Below are positions 54,082-63,866 of a DNA stretch of 64,000 nt, in pieces. This DNA is from Crossiella sp. S99.2 (GTDB lineage: Bacteria > Actinomycetota > Actinomycetes > Mycobacteriales > Pseudonocardiaceae). The notes below the pieces were generated by a model that was not told the DNA's origin, made no database searches, and saw nothing but the letters and a program-made list of their open reading frames with translations. The stretch covers positions 1 through 64,000 of the forward strand of contig NZ_JALMDK010000005.1 of NCBI RefSeq assembly GCF_023094165.1. The letters are read 5' to 3'. The position numbers were made by a program, and so were the translations under genes. Each line of letters starts with the position of its first letter. The stretch's first letter is position 1.

Positions 54082-55107
54082 ATGCGCATTGGTGTGCTCA
54101 CGGGTGGCGGCGACTGCCCGGGGCTGAACGCGGTGATCCGGGCGGTTGTCCGCAAGGGAGTCGAGGTCTACGGCCACGAGTTCCTGGGCTTCCGCAACGG
54201 GTGGAAGGGTCCGATCGAGGGCCACACCAAGCCGCTGGGGCTGGATCAGGTCGAGGACATCCTGACTCGCGGCGGGACGATCCTGGGTAGCTCCCGGACC
54301 AACCCGTACAAGGTGGACGGCGGCGTCGAGGCGATCCGCAAGACGCTGGCCGAGCACCAGGTCGACGCGCTGATCGCGATCGGCGGCGAGGACACCCTCG
54401 GCGTGGCCAAGCGGCTGACCGACGACGGCATTGGCGTGGTCGGCGTGCCCAAGACCATCGACAACGACCTGGGCGCCACCGACTACACCTTTGGGTTCGA
54501 CACCGCGGTGCACATCGCGACCGAGTCGATCGACCGGTTGCGGACCACCGCGGAGTCCCACCACCGGGCGCTGGTCGTCGAGGTGATGGGCAGGCACGCG
54601 GGCTGGATCGCGCTGCACTCCGGGCTGGCCGGTGGCGCCAACGTCATCCTGGTGCCGGAGAAGCCGTTCAGTGTGGACAAGGTCGTCGAGTGGGTGCAGC
54701 GGCGGTTCGAGCGTGAGTACGCGCCGATCATCGTGGTGGCCGAGGGCGCGGTGCCGGAGAACGGGGCCGAGGTCCTGATCACCGGCGAGAAGGACGCGTT
54801 CGGGCACGTCCGGCTGGGTGGCATCGGCACCTGGCTGGCCGAGGAGATCGCGGCCCGCACCGGCAAGGAATCGCGGGCCGTGGTGCTGGGGCACACCCAG
54901 CGCGGTGGCACGCCGACCGCCTACGACCGGGTGCTGGCCACGCGGTTCGGGCTGCACGCGGTGGACGCGGTCAACGACGGCGACTTCGGGGTGATGGTGG
55001 CGCTCAAGGGCACCGACATCGTCCGGGTCAAGCTGTCCGAGGCGACCGCTGAGCTGAAGACCGTGCCGGCGGACCGGTACGCCGAGGCCGAGGTCTTCTT
55101 CGGCTGA
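54082..55107 (+). CDS. pfkA: 6-phosphofructokinase, probably PPi-dependent type
   Basis: A 341-residue PFK. Phosphoryl-donor loop GVLTGGGDCPGLNAVIR (4-20), GGEDTLG (101-107), PKTIDNDLG (123-131) and EVMGRHAGWIA (about 164) are intact. In ATP enzymes the second motif is GGDGS; here an Asp replaces the second Gly, and Lys precedes TIDND. Both are features of the pyrophosphate-using group, such as the Amycolatopsis enzyme as I remember it. So it may catalyse a reversible PPi-dependent step. GAGGAGG ribosome site. Ended by a strong hairpin. Confidence 0.9.
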   Translation: MRIGVLTGGGDCPGLNAVIRAVVRKGVEVYGHEFLGFRNGWKGPIEGHTKPLGLDQVEDILTRGGTILGSSRTNPYKVDGGVEAIRKTLAEHQVDALIAIGGEDTLGVAKRLTDDGIGVVGVPKTIDNDLGATDYTFGFDTAVHIATESIDRLRTTAESHHRALVVEVMGRHAGWIALHSGLAGGANVILVPEKPFSVDKVVEWVQRRFEREYAPIIVVAEGAVPENGAEVLITGEKDAFGHVRLGGIGTWLAEEIAARTGKESRAVVLGHTQRGGTPTAYDRVLATRFGLHAVDAVNDGDFGVMVALKGTDIVRVKLSEATAELKTVPADRYAEAEVFFG

Positions 55108-55115
55108 GTTTTCCA

Positions 55116-55143
55116 GCGGCGCTCTCAATGGCGAGAGCGCCGC
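55116..55143. terminator. Hairpin between pfkA and fprA stops
   Basis: An 11-bp perfect stem GCGGCGCTCTC/GAGAGCGCCGC with a six-base loop lies between convergent genes. Confidence 0.8.
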
Positions 55144-55167
55144 CTTCGCTCAGCTCCGGTGGTGCGT

Positions 55168-56529
55168 TCAGTGCACGGGCGCGGTCCGCTGCCCGGCGGA
55201 GATGGCGACCATCTCCGCCCGCGAGACCACCTTGATCCGCTCCCGGCCGGCGGCCAGGCCCAGCTTGAGTTCGTGCGTGTCCAGCCGGTTCCAGCCTTCG
55301 AGCGTGGTGAACTCGACCCCGCGTTCGGTGAGCAGGTCGATCACCCGCTCCGGCGCGGGTTCGGGGGCCGAGGCCAGGTTGGGCAGGTCGGCCAGGATGC
55401 TGTTGACCGTCTCCAGCGCGTCGCCCTTGGTGTGGCCGATCAGGCCGACCGGGCCACGCTTGATCCAGCCGGTCACGTAGGCGCGGTCGAACTGGTCCGC
55501 GCCGTCGAGGATCCGGCCCGCCTCGTTGGGCACCACGCCCGCGGCGTGGTCGAAGGGCAGTTCGGCCAGGTGCGTGCTCAGGTAGCCGACCGCGCGGTAG
55601 ACGGCCTGGACCGGCCAGTCCCGGAAGTTCCCGGTGCCGGTGACATCGCCGGTGCCGTCCAGTTCCATCCGCTCGGTGCGCAGGCCGGTGACCACACCGT
55701 CGCCCAGGATGGCCACCGGGCGGTGCAGGAAGTGCAGGTGCAGGCGGCGGGGACGGCTGCCGGGGTCGCGGATGGCCCAGTCCTGCAAGGTCTTGACGAC
55801 CTGGCGGACCTGGTTGCTCTTCTCGATCGCGGCCATGCTGCCCTGGTCGAACTCGATGTCCTCGGGGTGCACGATGACCTCGACGCTGGGGGAGTGGTCG
55901 AGTTCGCGCAGTTCGAGCGGGGTGAACTTGGCCTGGGCCGGGCCGCGGCGGCCGAAGACGTGCACGTCGGTGACCGGGCTGGCCTTGAGGCCCTGGTAGA
56001 CGTTGTCCGGGATCTCGGTGGTGAGCAGTTCGTCGGCGGACTTGGCCAGGATGCGGGCCACGTCCAGGGCGACGTTGCCCACGCCCAGCACGGCGACGCT
56101 GTTGGCGACGAGGGGCCAGTCGCGCGGCACGTCGGGGTGGCCGTCGTACCAGCTGACGAAGTCGGCGGCGCCGTAGCTGCCGTCCAGGTCCACGCCGGGG
56201 ATGTTCAAGCCGCGGTCCTTCTCGGCGCCGGTGGCGAAGATCGCGACGTCGTAGTGCCTGCGCAGGTCGTCCAGGGTGAGGTCGGTGCCGTAGCTGACGT
56301 TGCCCAGGAAGCGGATCTCCGGGCGTTCCAGGACGCGCTGCAGGGCGTGCACGATCTGCTTGATCCGCGGGTGGTCGGGGGCCACGCCGTAGCGGATGAG
56401 GCCGTAGGGGGCTGGCAGCTTGTCGAGCAGGTCGATGGACACCGGGGTGTCGGACTTGGCCAGGATGTCGGCCGCGTAGATGCCAGCCGGACCCGCACCG
56501 ACGACCGCGACCCGAAGCGGGCGCTGCAT
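55168..56529 (-). CDS. fprA: Ferredoxin-NADP+ reductase (adrenodoxin-reductase type)
   Basis: A 453-residue flavoenzyme that passes electrons between NADPH and ferredoxin. FAD loop VVGAGPAGIYAADIL (9-23), APYGLIRYGVAPDHPRIK (about 40-57), NADP loop VLGVGNVALDVARIL (about 147-161), and GWIKRGPVGLIGHTK near 360. ATG 56529 follows GAGGGAGAG. An IdeR/DtxR-type iron box overlaps its promoter 37 bases upstream, which suggests regulation by iron. Confidence 0.93.
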   Translation of the reverse strand: MQRPLRVAVVGAGPAGIYAADILAKSDTPVSIDLLDKLPAPYGLIRYGVAPDHPRIKQIVHALQRVLERPEIRFLGNVSYGTDLTLDDLRRHYDVAIFATGAEKDRGLNIPGVDLDGSYGAADFVSWYDGHPDVPRDWPLVANSVAVLGVGNVALDVARILAKSADELLTTEIPDNVYQGLKASPVTDVHVFGRRGPAQAKFTPLELRELDHSPSVEVIVHPEDIEFDQGSMAAIEKSNQVRQVVKTLQDWAIRDPGSRPRRLHLHFLHRPVAILGDGVVTGLRTERMELDGTGDVTGTGNFRDWPVQAVYRAVGYLSTHLAELPFDHAAGVVPNEAGRILDGADQFDRAYVTGWIKRGPVGLIGHTKGDALETVNSILADLPNLASAPEPAPERVIDLLTERGVEFTTLEGWNRLDTHELKLGLAAGRERIKVVSRAEMVAISAGQRTAPVH

Positions 56530-56565
56530 GAACTCTCCCTCAGCTGTGGATGACTCCCTGTATCT

Positions 56566-56584
56566 TAAGGTTAGCCTGACCTAA
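56566..56584. promoter_or_regulatory. Iron box (IdeR/DtxR operator) upstream of fprA
   Basis: TAAGGTTAGCCTGACCTAA matches 16 of 19 positions of the DtxR/IdeR consensus TTAGGTTAGGCTAACCTAA. It lies 37 bases before the fprA ATG, next to a TAAGAT box on that strand, and 100 bases before the divergent aroG start. Confidence 0.82.
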
Positions 56585-56601
56585 CTGGATTGATTCCGTG
56601 A

Positions 56602-58074
<1,473 letters not shown>

Positions 58075-58085
58075 AAGGCTTGTCT

Positions 58086-58120
58086 CCGATGGCGGTCACC
58101 CGGTGGGTGGCCGCCATCGG
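58086..58120. terminator. Hairpin between aroG and the HAD gene
   Basis: CCGATGGCGGTCACC pairs with GGTGGCCGCCATCGG apart from one T-G, between convergent stops at 58074 and 58132. Confidence 0.8.
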
Positions 58121-58131
58121 CGTTTCCGGGA

Positions 58132-58962
58132 CTAGGCGAACCAGCGTTCCAGGACCTGGGCCACGCCGTCCTCGGCGTTGGTGGCGGTGACCTCGTCGGC
58201 GAGGGAGTGCAGGTCGGGGTGGGCGTTGGCCATGGCCACCCCGTGTCCAGCCCACTTGATCATGTCCAGGTCGTTGGGCATATCGCCGAAGGCCAGCACC
58301 TCGGCCTGGTTGACGCCGAGGCGCTCGGCGACCCAGCGCAGGCCGGTGGCCTTGGAGACGCCGGGGGCGGAGAGTTCGATCATGGCGCCGGCGCCGGAGT
58401 AGGTGATGTCGACCGCGCCGGCCAGCACCGCTTCGGCGGCCAGGCACAGCTCCGCGCTGGGCACGCCCGCGCGCTGGACCAGCAGTTTGACCGCGGGACG
58501 GCCCAGCACCTCGGCCAGGGGCGCGTGCGCCAGGCTGCCACCGGGCAGCAGTGGCTCCGGCCAGCCGATCGGGTGCTCCAGCTCGGTGAGGAAGACGCCG
58601 TCGGGGAACTCGGGGGCGTGCTCGGGGCTGAGTTCCACGGCGAAGGAGCAGCCGGGGATGGCCTTGGCCAGGGCGGAGGCGACGTCGGCGAGCAGCACCG
58701 GGTCCAGCGGCCAGCTCCGCGCGGCGCGGCGTTCGCCCAGGTGGTGGATGAGGGCGCCGTTGGCGGTGACCGCGTAGCCGGCCAGGCCGAGCCGGTCGCT
58801 GATCGGGTGGGTCCAGCGCGGTGGGCGGGCGGTGGCGAGCACGAACGGCACACCGGCGGCGGTGACCGCGGCCACCGCCGCCCTGGTGCGTTCGCTGAGG
58901 TGGGCCAGTGGGCCGAGCAGGGTGCCGTCCAGGTCCGAGGCCACCAGCAATGGTTCTCGCAT
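58132..58962 (-). CDS. HAD phosphatase, Cof subfamily
   Basis: A 276-residue haloacid-dehalogenase-type phosphatase: motif I ASDLDGTLLG (8-17), motif II LATARPPR, Lys of motif III near AVKLLVQ or SKATGLRW, and motif IV FGDMPNDLDMIKWAG (about 222-236). A C2 cap lies between. The Cof group acts on sugar phosphates and cofactors. ATG 58962 starts motif I at the usual distance. Confidence 0.88.
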   Translation of the reverse strand: MREPLLVASDLDGTLLGPLAHLSERTRAAVAAVTAAGVPFVLATARPPRWTHPISDRLGLAGYAVTANGALIHHLGERRAARSWPLDPVLLADVASALAKAIPGCSFAVELSPEHAPEFPDGVFLTELEHPIGWPEPLLPGGSLAHAPLAEVLGRPAVKLLVQRAGVPSAELCLAAEAVLAGAVDITYSGAGAMIELSAPGVSKATGLRWVAERLGVNQAEVLAFGDMPNDLDMIKWAGHGVAMANAHPDLHSLADEVTATNAEDGVAQVLERWFA

Positions 58963-59137
58963 GCGCCTGATCCTGCCCGCCCGGGTTGCGCCGACCGGAC
59001 GCCGGTGGCGGCCAACCCCCAGTGGTGGCCGCCGCCGGCGCCGCCGCGGCGACTCGGGGCCCTGCGTCAGCCGCCGCGGTAGGCGGAGAGCTTCTCCCCG
59101 GCAGGTACAGCGGTGGTCCAATCCGGATACAAGCCGT

Positions 59138-59905
59138 TCAGCTAGCCGTGCGCCTGCGGAACAGCCGGCCGGTCAGCGGAGCCACGACCAGCAGGATCGC
59201 CGTCCACCACAGCACCGCCAGCCAGCCCTGCCCGGTGGTCGGCACGCCCAGCAGCAGTGGGCGCACGGTGTCCATCACCAGCGTCAGCGGCTGGTGCTCG
59301 ACAAAGGCGCGCAGCCAGTCCGGCAGGGTGTGCGCCGGCACGAAGGCACTGCTGGCGTAGGGCACGAACAGCAGGATCAGGCTCAGGCCGCTGGCCCCTT
59401 CCACGGTGCGGGCGAGCAGGCCGAACAGGGCCGCGATCCAGGCCATCGCCGCGGCCAGCAGCCACAGCAGCCCGAAGATCGCCAGCCAGTCCAGCGGGCC
59501 CGCCTGCGGCCGGAACCCGAGCAACAGGCCGATGAGGATCATGGCCACCGTGGACACCGTGGTGCGCACCACGGTGGCCGCCACGTGGCCGATGATCACC
59601 GCCGAGCTGAGCATCGGCATCGCGCGGAAGCGGTCCACGATCCCGTCGGCCATGTCCTGGCGCACGCCGACCGCGGTGGGCATCGAGTTGGTGCCCACGC
59701 TGATCACCAGGATGCCCGCGATCAGGTAGTTGACGTAGCTGGTGCCCTGGGTGGCCACCGCGCCGCCGAACATGTACCGGAAGATCACCAGCATGGTGGT
59801 CGGGATCAGCAGCATCACCGCCAGCTGCTCCGGGTTGCGCAGAATGTGCCGGATGTTGCGGCCGATCATCACCTGGGCGTCGACCAGGTAGGACAGGGAT
59901 TTCAC
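59138..59905 (-). CDS. ABC-2 type transporter permease (DrrB-like)
   Basis: A 255-residue permease with six membrane helices: MLLIPTTMLVIFRYMFGG, YLIAGILVISVGTNS, VAMILIGLLLGF, LAIFGLLWLLAAAMAWIAALFG, GLSLILLFVPYASSAF and WLAVLWWTAILLVVAPL. This is the DrrB-like drug-export pattern. GTG 59905 overlaps the ATPase stop (GTGA), so they are translated together. Bases 58963-59137 below it show no gene. Confidence 0.9.
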   Translation of the reverse strand: MKSLSYLVDAQVMIGRNIRHILRNPEQLAVMLLIPTTMLVIFRYMFGGAVATQGTSYVNYLIAGILVISVGTNSMPTAVGVRQDMADGIVDRFRAMPMLSSAVIIGHVAATVVRTTVSTVAMILIGLLLGFRPQAGPLDWLAIFGLLWLLAAAMAWIAALFGLLARTVEGASGLSLILLFVPYASSAFVPAHTLPDWLRAFVEHQPLTLVMDTVRPLLLGVPTTGQGWLAVLWWTAILLVVAPLTGRLFRRRTAS

Positions 59906-60861
59906 GCGGCGCCTCCGATGCGCTCGGACTCCGGGCGGGCGCCGGTGAGGGACAGGAACACGTCGTCCAGACTCGGGCGGGTCAGGGCCAGCCCGGCAGG
60001 TTCCAGACCGGCGGCTTCCAGGTGTTCCAGGAGTTGGCGCAGGTGCCGGGCGCCGTCCACGGCGATGCTGAGCCGGGGCGCCTCGCCCTCGTGCCGCAGT
60101 GGTTCGCCGGGCAGCGCGCGCAGGGCGCGGTCCAGTTCGGCGGCGGTGCCGAAGGTCAGCTCCAGGCGTTCCGCGCCGACCTTGGCCTTCAGCTCGGCCG
60201 GGGTGCCCTCGGCGATCACCCGCCCGTGGTCGAGCAGCACCACCTCGTCGGCCAGCCGGTCCGCCTCCTCCAGGTACTGGGTGGTCAGCAGGATCGTGGT
60301 GCCGCCTGCCAGCAGCCGCTCGATCGCGGTCCACAACGTGGTGCGGCTGCGCGGGTCCAGGCCGGTGGTGGGCTCGTCCAGGAACAGCACCGGCGGCGTG
60401 GTGATCAGGCTGGCGGCCAGGTCCAGCCGCCGCTTCATCCCGCCGGAGTAGCCGCTGACCGCCCGGTCCGCCGCCTCGACCAGGTCGAACTCGGCCAGCA
60501 GTTCGGCCGCCCTGGCCTTGGCGGTACGCCGGTCCAGCCGGTGCAGGCGGCCCAGCATGACCAGGTTCTCCCGGCCGGTGAGCAGCCCGTCCAGGGCGGT
60601 CTGCTGCCCGGTCAGGCCGATCATCCGGCGCACCCGGTCCGGCCGCCTGCCCACCTCGGCCCCGTTGACCAGGGCCGTTCCCCCGTCGGCGGCCAGCAGG
60701 GTGCTCAGGATGCGCACCACCGTGGTCTTGCCCGCCCCGTTCTGCCCCAGCAGCGCGAGCATCCGCCCGCGTCGCACGGTCAGGTCCACCCCGCGCAGCA
60801 CCTCCACCGAACCGAAGGACTTGCGCAGGCCGGACACGCTGATCACGGCGTCCGTCGCCAT
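59902..60861 (-). CDS. ABC transporter ATPase (DrrA-like)
   Basis: A 319-residue ATPase: Walker A LLGQNGAGKTTVVRIL (about 37-52), Q-loop TGQQTALD, signature YSGGMKRRLDLAASL (about 140-154), Walker B VLFLDEPTTGLDPRSR, His-switch replaced by TTQYLEEAD (Gln). Together with the permease gene it forms a daunorubicin-resistance-like exporter. It is divergent from a TetR gene over a clear operator, so export is probably induced by the substrate. Confidence 0.92.
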   Translation of the reverse strand: MATDAVISVSGLRKSFGSVEVLRGVDLTVRRGRMLALLGQNGAGKTTVVRILSTLLAADGGTALVNGAEVGRRPDRVRRMIGLTGQQTALDGLLTGRENLVMLGRLHRLDRRTAKARAAELLAEFDLVEAADRAVSGYSGGMKRRLDLAASLITTPPVLFLDEPTTGLDPRSRTTLWTAIERLLAGGTTILLTTQYLEEADRLADEVVLLDHGRVIAEGTPAELKAKVGAERLELTFGTAAELDRALRALPGEPLRHEGEAPRLSIAVDGARHLRQLLEHLEAAGLEPAGLALTRPSLDDVFLSLTGARPESERIGGAA

Positions 60862-60871
60862 CTTGCCCCCA

Positions 60872-60914
60872 AACTGTGTATCACGCACACTGATTGTGTA
60901 CTTGATACACAGTT
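60872..60914. promoter_or_regulatory. TetR operator between exporter and regulator genes
   Basis: Perfect 12-bp arms AACTGTGTATCA (60872-60883) and TGATACACAGTT (60903-60914) flank a 19-base core with ACACTGATTGTGT. TTGTGT (60894-60899), 16 bases, TAGGAT (60916-60921) looks like the promoter of the TetR gene, overlapped by the right arm. Confidence 0.82.
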
Positions 60915-60948
60915 CTAGGATGAGGGTCAAGCGAGTGATGGGTGGGAG

Positions 60949-61713
60949 ATGTCAGCCGAGCACGAGGCGATGGGCCGCAGCCTGGAGCTGCTCTGGGGCG
61001 AGCGGGCCCAGCCCAGTCGCGGCCCACGGCCGAAGATGTCGGTGTCCAAGATCGTCGAGGCCGCGGTGGCGCTGGCCGACGCCGAGGGGCTCGGCGCGCT
61101 GTCCATGCAGCGGGTGGCGGCCGAACTGGGCTACACCACGATGTCGCTGTACCGCTACGTCCCGGCCAAGGAGCAGCTGATCGACCTGATGGTGGACCAC
61201 GCCATCGGATCGCCACCCGCCGAGCTGGCCGACGCGCCGGACTGGCGCACCGGGCTGGAAGGCTGGACGCGGGCGTTCTGGCAGGTCTGCCACCGGCACC
61301 CGTGGCTGCTCAAGGTGCAGGTGGACCGGCCGCCGGTGGGGCCGAACCAGCTGTCCTGGCTGGAAGGCGGGCTCAAGGCGCTGGCCGGACTGGGCTTCGA
61401 GGGCTACGAGCGGGTCTCGGTGGTGACCTTCGTCTTCGCCGCGGTGCAGGGCCTGGCCAAGGTCTCCCTCGACCAGCGACCGCTCTCCGCCGGGGCCGAG
61501 GGACCGGTGGCGAATGCCTACGCGGCCGCGCTGGGCCGGTACGTGCGCCCGGACCGCTACCCGGAACTGGCCGGGATCATGGCGGGCGGCGCCTTCGACG
61601 TGCCGGCGGACTACCCGGACCCCGACGACCTGCTGCCAGACCTGGAGTTCGGCCTGTCCCACCTGCTCAACGGGATCGAGGCCTTCGTCCAGACCCGCCA
61701 GTCCCCACCCTGA
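60949..61713 (+). CDS. TetR/AcrR family repressor of the ABC exporter
   Basis: A 254-residue regulator. HTH: KMSVSKIVEAAVALADAEG, SMQRVAAELGYTTMSLYRYV, with recognition helix near TTMSLYRYV (about 70). The C-terminal domain (WTRAFWQVCHRHPWLLKV) is of the TetR_C type with a hydrophobic pocket. ATG 60949 follows GGTGGGAG. It is divergent from the DrrAB-like genes and would bind the 12-bp palindrome between them. Confidence 0.9.
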   Translation: MSAEHEAMGRSLELLWGERAQPSRGPRPKMSVSKIVEAAVALADAEGLGALSMQRVAAELGYTTMSLYRYVPAKEQLIDLMVDHAIGSPPAELADAPDWRTGLEGWTRAFWQVCHRHPWLLKVQVDRPPVGPNQLSWLEGGLKALAGLGFEGYERVSVVTFVFAAVQGLAKVSLDQRPLSAGAEGPVANAYAAALGRYVRPDRYPELAGIMAGGAFDVPADYPDPDDLLPDLEFGLSHLLNGIEAFVQTRQSPP

Positions 61714-61716
61714 CCC

Positions 61717-61842
61717 GAGTGTTGGCCGTTGTCGTACGGCACGTTGGCCGTTGTGGCACGAGTTGGCCCAAGTCGTACGCCCGGTTTGCCCAAACTGGCG
61801 TACCAGTTGGGCCAACTCGGCGTACGGGAACGGCCAACACTC
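61717..61842. repeat. TTGGCC/CGTACG palindromic repeat, copy 3 (largest)
   Basis: 22-base arms GAGTGTTGGCCGTTGTCGTA.. (61717-61738) and its inverted form at 61821-61842 match in 20 positions. Between them are five further TTGGCC/TTGGGC/GGCCAA units and two more CGTACG or CGTACC sites. It lies between two convergent stop codons. Confidence 0.7.
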
Positions 61843-61850
61843 GGGGGTGG

Positions 61851-61994
61851 TTAATGGGCTACGTCGGTGAACAGGCCGTGTGGTCTGGTGGTGTCGGCAG
61901 GCTCGACCGGGTGGAGCGTGCTGCCCCAGCCCGGTTCGCCGAAACGCTGCTCGACGCTCTGACGTCCCGAGTTGTCCTCGTCGTACGGTTCCAT
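61851..61994 (-). CDS. Small hypothetical protein, 47 aa
   Basis: ATG 61994 to TAG 61851 encodes 47 residues, MEPYDEDNSGRQSVEQRFGE first and HGLFTDVAH last; polar, acidic, no Cys, no membrane part. GGAGGGGG ends 10 bases before the ATG, a better ribosome site than many real genes here. A GTG one codon earlier is possible. It follows the flotillin gene at about 100 bases, on the same strand. No family recognised. Confidence 0.55.
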   Translation of the reverse strand: MEPYDEDNSGRQSVEQRFGEPGWGSTLHPVEPADTTRPHGLFTDVAH

Positions 61995-62094
61995 CACAGA
62001 ATCCCCCTCCCCAGTGCCGGTCCTCCCACCGGCATCTGTTGAGGGTAGCGAACGGGTTGTGCGGCGCGCGGCGGCAAACCGCACAAACTCGCGA

Positions 62095-63597
62095 CTAGGA
62101 CTTCGACGGCCCCTGGAAGCTGCTCAGATCCAGGCCACCCTCATTTTTCACAGTGTTGCCGTCCGGGGTGTTTTCCGCCGCCGGAGTGGTCCCCATGGAC
62201 TGCATCAGGGTGCGCGCCAGACCCAGCCCGGTGCCGCCCAGGGTCATCGCCTTGGCCAGCAGGTCGGAGAGGCCGTCGGCGCCGTTGAGCACCACCATGT
62301 GATCCACGTTGCCCAGCGCGCTCGCGCCCGCGGCCACGATCTCCGGCCACTTCTCCGCCAGCTGCTGCGCGATGACGGCCTCCTGGTTCTCCGCCAGCGC
62401 GTTCGCCCGCGCCTTGATCGACTCGGCCTCGGCCAGGCCCTTGGCCCTGGCGGCCTCGGCCTCGGCCAGACCACGGGCCTTGGCCGAGGCGGCCTCGGCC
62501 TCACCGGTGGCGCGGGTGGCGGCCGCACTGGCCTCACCGCGGGCCTTGGTGGCCTCGGCGTCGGCGATCGCGGCGGTCTTGACCCTGGTCGCGTCCGCGG
62601 TGGCGCGCAGCTCGGTCTCCTTGGCCTCGGCCTGCGCGCGGGCGATCTGCGCGTCCCGCTCGGCGTCGGCGTGCGTCCTGGTCTCATACGCCTTGGCGTC
62701 GGCGGGCTTGCGCACCTGGGACTGCAACCGCTGCTCGGCCAGGTCCGCTTCCAGCTGGGCGGCCCTGGTCTCCTGCACCACGACCTCCTGGCGTGCACTG
62801 GCCTGGGCCAGCGGGCCGGACTGCTGCGCCTTGGCCGCGGCCTGGTCGATCTCGGCCTGGTAGGACGCCTGCTTGATCTTGCTGTCGCGCAGTGCGGCCG
62901 CCTTGAGCGCGGCGGCGATCTGCTCGGCCTCGGCCGCCTCCTGGTCCCGCTGCGCCTCGGCGATCCGGGCCGAGGCGGCCACCGCCGCGGCATAGGGCTT
63001 GCCCAGGTTGAGGATGTAGCCGGACTCGTCCTCGATCTCCTGGATCTGCAGCGAGTCCACCACCAGGCCGAGCTTGCTCATCTCGATCGCCGAGGACTGC
63101 CGCACCTCACCGGTGAGCGCGTCCCGGTTGTGGATCATCTCCTCGATGGTCAGCCCGCCCACGATCGAGCGCAGGTGACCGGAGAACAGCTCGTGGATGG
63201 TGAGGTTCATGGTGTTCTGCTGGTCCAGGAACCGGCGGGCGGCGTTGGCGATGGAGACGAAGTCGTCGCCCACCTTGTAGATCACCACTGCGCGCACGGT
63301 CACCGGCAGGCCCTGCTTGGTCACGCAGTGGATCTGCAGGTTGGCCGCGTGGGTGTCCAGCGACAACCGCCGGGCCACCTGGAAACCGGGCAGCACCAGG
63401 GTGCCCTTGCCGGTCACGATCTTGAAGCCGAGGCTGTCCGCGGTGTCGGCGGTGTTCCCCTTGGCCCCGAAGCCGGAAATGATCATGGCCTCGTTCGGCT
63501 CCGCCACCCGCCACAGCAGTCGCAGCAGCAGGAACAGCAGGAGCAGTCCGACGATGCCCCCACCAACCGCGACCAGAATCGTCTGATTCATCGTCAT
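62095..63597 (-). CDS. Flotillin/SPFH-domain membrane protein
   Basis: A 500-residue flotillin. One N-terminal membrane helix (TILVAVGGGIVGLLLLFLLL, about 5-24), SPFH domain about 40-200 (MIISGFGAKG; LSLDTHAANLQIHCVTKQGL; IHELFSGHLRSIVGGLTIEE), then a long Ala/Glu coiled coil (about 215-420) with EA-rich repeats such as ARGLAEAEAARAKGLAEAE. Flotillins form ring scaffolds in ordered membrane patches. The upstream gene is the usual NfeD-like partner. ATG 63597 is preferred. Confidence 0.92.
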   Translation of the reverse strand: MTMNQTILVAVGGGIVGLLLLFLLLRLLWRVAEPNEAMIISGFGAKGNTADTADSLGFKIVTGKGTLVLPGFQVARRLSLDTHAANLQIHCVTKQGLPVTVRAVVIYKVGDDFVSIANAARRFLDQQNTMNLTIHELFSGHLRSIVGGLTIEEMIHNRDALTGEVRQSSAIEMSKLGLVVDSLQIQEIEDESGYILNLGKPYAAAVAASARIAEAQRDQEAAEAEQIAAALKAAALRDSKIKQASYQAEIDQAAAKAQQSGPLAQASARQEVVVQETRAAQLEADLAEQRLQSQVRKPADAKAYETRTHADAERDAQIARAQAEAKETELRATADATRVKTAAIADAEATKARGEASAAATRATGEAEAASAKARGLAEAEAARAKGLAEAESIKARANALAENQEAVIAQQLAEKWPEIVAAGASALGNVDHMVVLNGADGLSDLLAKAMTLGGTGLGLARTLMQSMGTTPAAENTPDGNTVKNEGGLDLSSFQGPSKS

Positions 63598-63634
63598 ACC
63601 CGCTACGACACCGGCTGAGGGCAAAAGGTTCCGC

Positions 63635-63844
63635 TCAGAACGCGGGCAGTTCCCACGGCTCCACGTAGAGCATCCGCGGCGGCTCGAAATCGACCACCAG
63701 CACCCGGGTGTCCACCTCGATGGTGGCCGCCCGGTCAGCCGGTTTGGCGTAGTAGGCCTCGGATCCGCCGCGGATCTCCAGCATCACCTCGCCGATCAGG
63801 CCCGGCCCGATGCGGCCGGTGACCCGGCCGGTCCTGCCGATCAT
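63635..63844 (-). CDS. Minimal NfeD-like OB-fold protein
   Basis: A 69-residue protein consisting of the NfeD C-terminal OB fold only: MIGRTGRVTGRIGPGLIGEV, then RVLVVDFEPPRMLYVEPWE. Normal NfeD proteins also have a membrane part and often a ClpP-like domain; none is present. ATG 63844 follows GGGGAGAGG. Linked with flotillin, 37 bases downstream. The short form may be the complete protein in this group. Confidence 0.8.
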   Translation of the reverse strand: MIGRTGRVTGRIGPGLIGEVMLEIRGGSEAYYAKPADRAATIEVDTRVLVVDFEPPRMLYVEPWELPAF

Positions 63845-63866
63845 GCGTGACCTCTCCCCAGCCGGT

